Source: an uncultured Lachnospiraceae bacterium (GTDB taxonomy: Bacteria > Bacillota > Clostridia > Lachnospirales > Lachnospiraceae). From it: a stretch of DNA of 64,000 nt. Shown piece by piece: positions 63,800 to 64,000 of this stretch. The notes under the pieces were generated by a model. That model searched no databases, had not been told where the DNA came from, and saw only the letters and a list, made by a program, of their open reading frames with translations. A program made the translations under genes and the position numbers. The stretch is taken from NCBI GenBank assembly GCA_947089905.1, contig CAMUMG010000001.1, forward strand, positions 434,001 through 498,000, written 5' to 3'. The first letter of the stretch is position 1, and each line of letters starts with the position of its first letter.

Positions 63800-64000
63800 C
63801 TTTTCCCACCTCTTTAGATAACTCTTTATCTTCCAATTTTGCTTCTTCCACAAGATAGATAGGTCTTTTTTTTGTTTCCAGATAGGTTTTTGAAAGATAT
63901 TGTCCAAGTATTCCTATACAAAAAAGTTGTACTCCAGAAACAAGCATAATAATACATACTAAAGAAGGCCACCCAGAAGTAGGATCTCCAAAAATCAATG
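63789..64000 (-). CDS. GtrB/DPM1-like family 2 glycosyltransferase, C-terminal part (cut by window edge)
   Basis: Only the last 70 or so codons are visible. They include a membrane segment (about SLVCIIMLVSGVQLFCIGIL) and the conserved end GQYLSKTYLETKKRPIYLV, typical of GtrB/YkcC polyprenyl-phosphate sugar transferases with two C-terminal helices. The acidic/basic tail KLEDKELSKEVGKDVK ends where the YfhO gene begins, an overlap of 11 bases. Likely supplies undecaprenyl-phosphate-linked sugar to the YfhO protein. Confidence 0.8.
   Translation of the reverse strand, partial: LIFGDPTSGWPSLVCIIMLVSGVQLFCIGILGQYLSKTYLETKKRPIYLVEEAKLEDKELSKEVGKDVK

Overview
The window is a low-GC, gene-dense bacterial chromosome segment. 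Gene content and order point to a motile Gram-positive of the class Clostridia, most likely the family Lachnospiraceae. Evidence: a Bacillus/Clostridium-type fla/che operon with FliY and CheY; the order comM(yifB)-dprA-topA-codY-flgB; CodY; spore-lineage genes (YlmC/YmxH, TepA, SpoIIIE-type FtsK, MlpA/YmxG); strong AGGAGG-type ribosome sites; and TTGACA/TATAAT promoters. No rRNA, tRNA, prophage, insertion sequence or CRISPR array was seen.

Region 1 (1-17058, minus strand) is one long flagellar operon. It reads flgB-flgC-fliE-fliF-fliG-fliH-fliI-fliJ-ylxF-fliK-flgD-(TIGR02530 gene)-flgE-flbD-motA-motB-fliL-fliM-fliY-cheY-fliO and leaves the window at the left edge. It encodes the rod, MS ring, C ring, export ATPase complex, hook, stator and chemotaxis response regulator. 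A hairpin separates flgE from flbD. Two genes, motB and fliH, appear to start at TTG codons inside the preceding gene.

Region 2 (17187-24705): codY with its own promoter and terminator; comM-dprA-topA (DNA uptake and processing, topoisomerase I); nrdR; a YlmC/YmxH PRC-barrel gene; and an uncharacterised protein that may be distantly ThyX-like.

Region 3 (24766-36958) is carbohydrate-centred. It holds a NodB-type deacetylase, a truncated GH28 polygalacturonase relative lacking several catalytic residues, kduI, kdgK, a divergent LacI-family regulator with uxaC, a Gfo/Idh/MocA oxidoreductase, a secreted YcdB/SLH protein behind an ECF-sigma-like promoter, and a GH20 glycosidase. The kdgK/regulator intergenic region carries back-to-back promoters, a LacI/cre-type operator on the kdgK start site and overlapping CodY-box-like sequences. 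This suggests hexuronate use is tied to both local induction and CodY.

Region 4 (36989-49280): pyrBI, a GNAT acetyltransferase, fhs, an Fe-S aldo/keto-reductase-like protein, a phosphoglycolate phosphatase-like HAD protein, a tandem pair of unlike ATP-grasp ligases behind spoIIIE/ftsK, uppP and tepA.

Region 5 (49352-59066): the pnp-M16 peptidase-metY operon with an elaborate pnp leader, a gene-free stretch of mutually exclusive inverted repeats (candidate structured RNA), an SseB-domain gene, nadABC, and rpsO with a structured leader. Region 6 (59121-64000): a GH2 glycosidase of visibly higher GC than its neighbours, and a YfhO-family membrane protein following a GtrB-type glycosyltransferase cut by the right edge.

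I did not find a self-contained, clearly undescribed system. The best leads are the structured non-coding region upstream of pnp, the ATP-grasp pair, the degenerate GH28 protein, and the CodY/LacI double control of the hexuronate genes.
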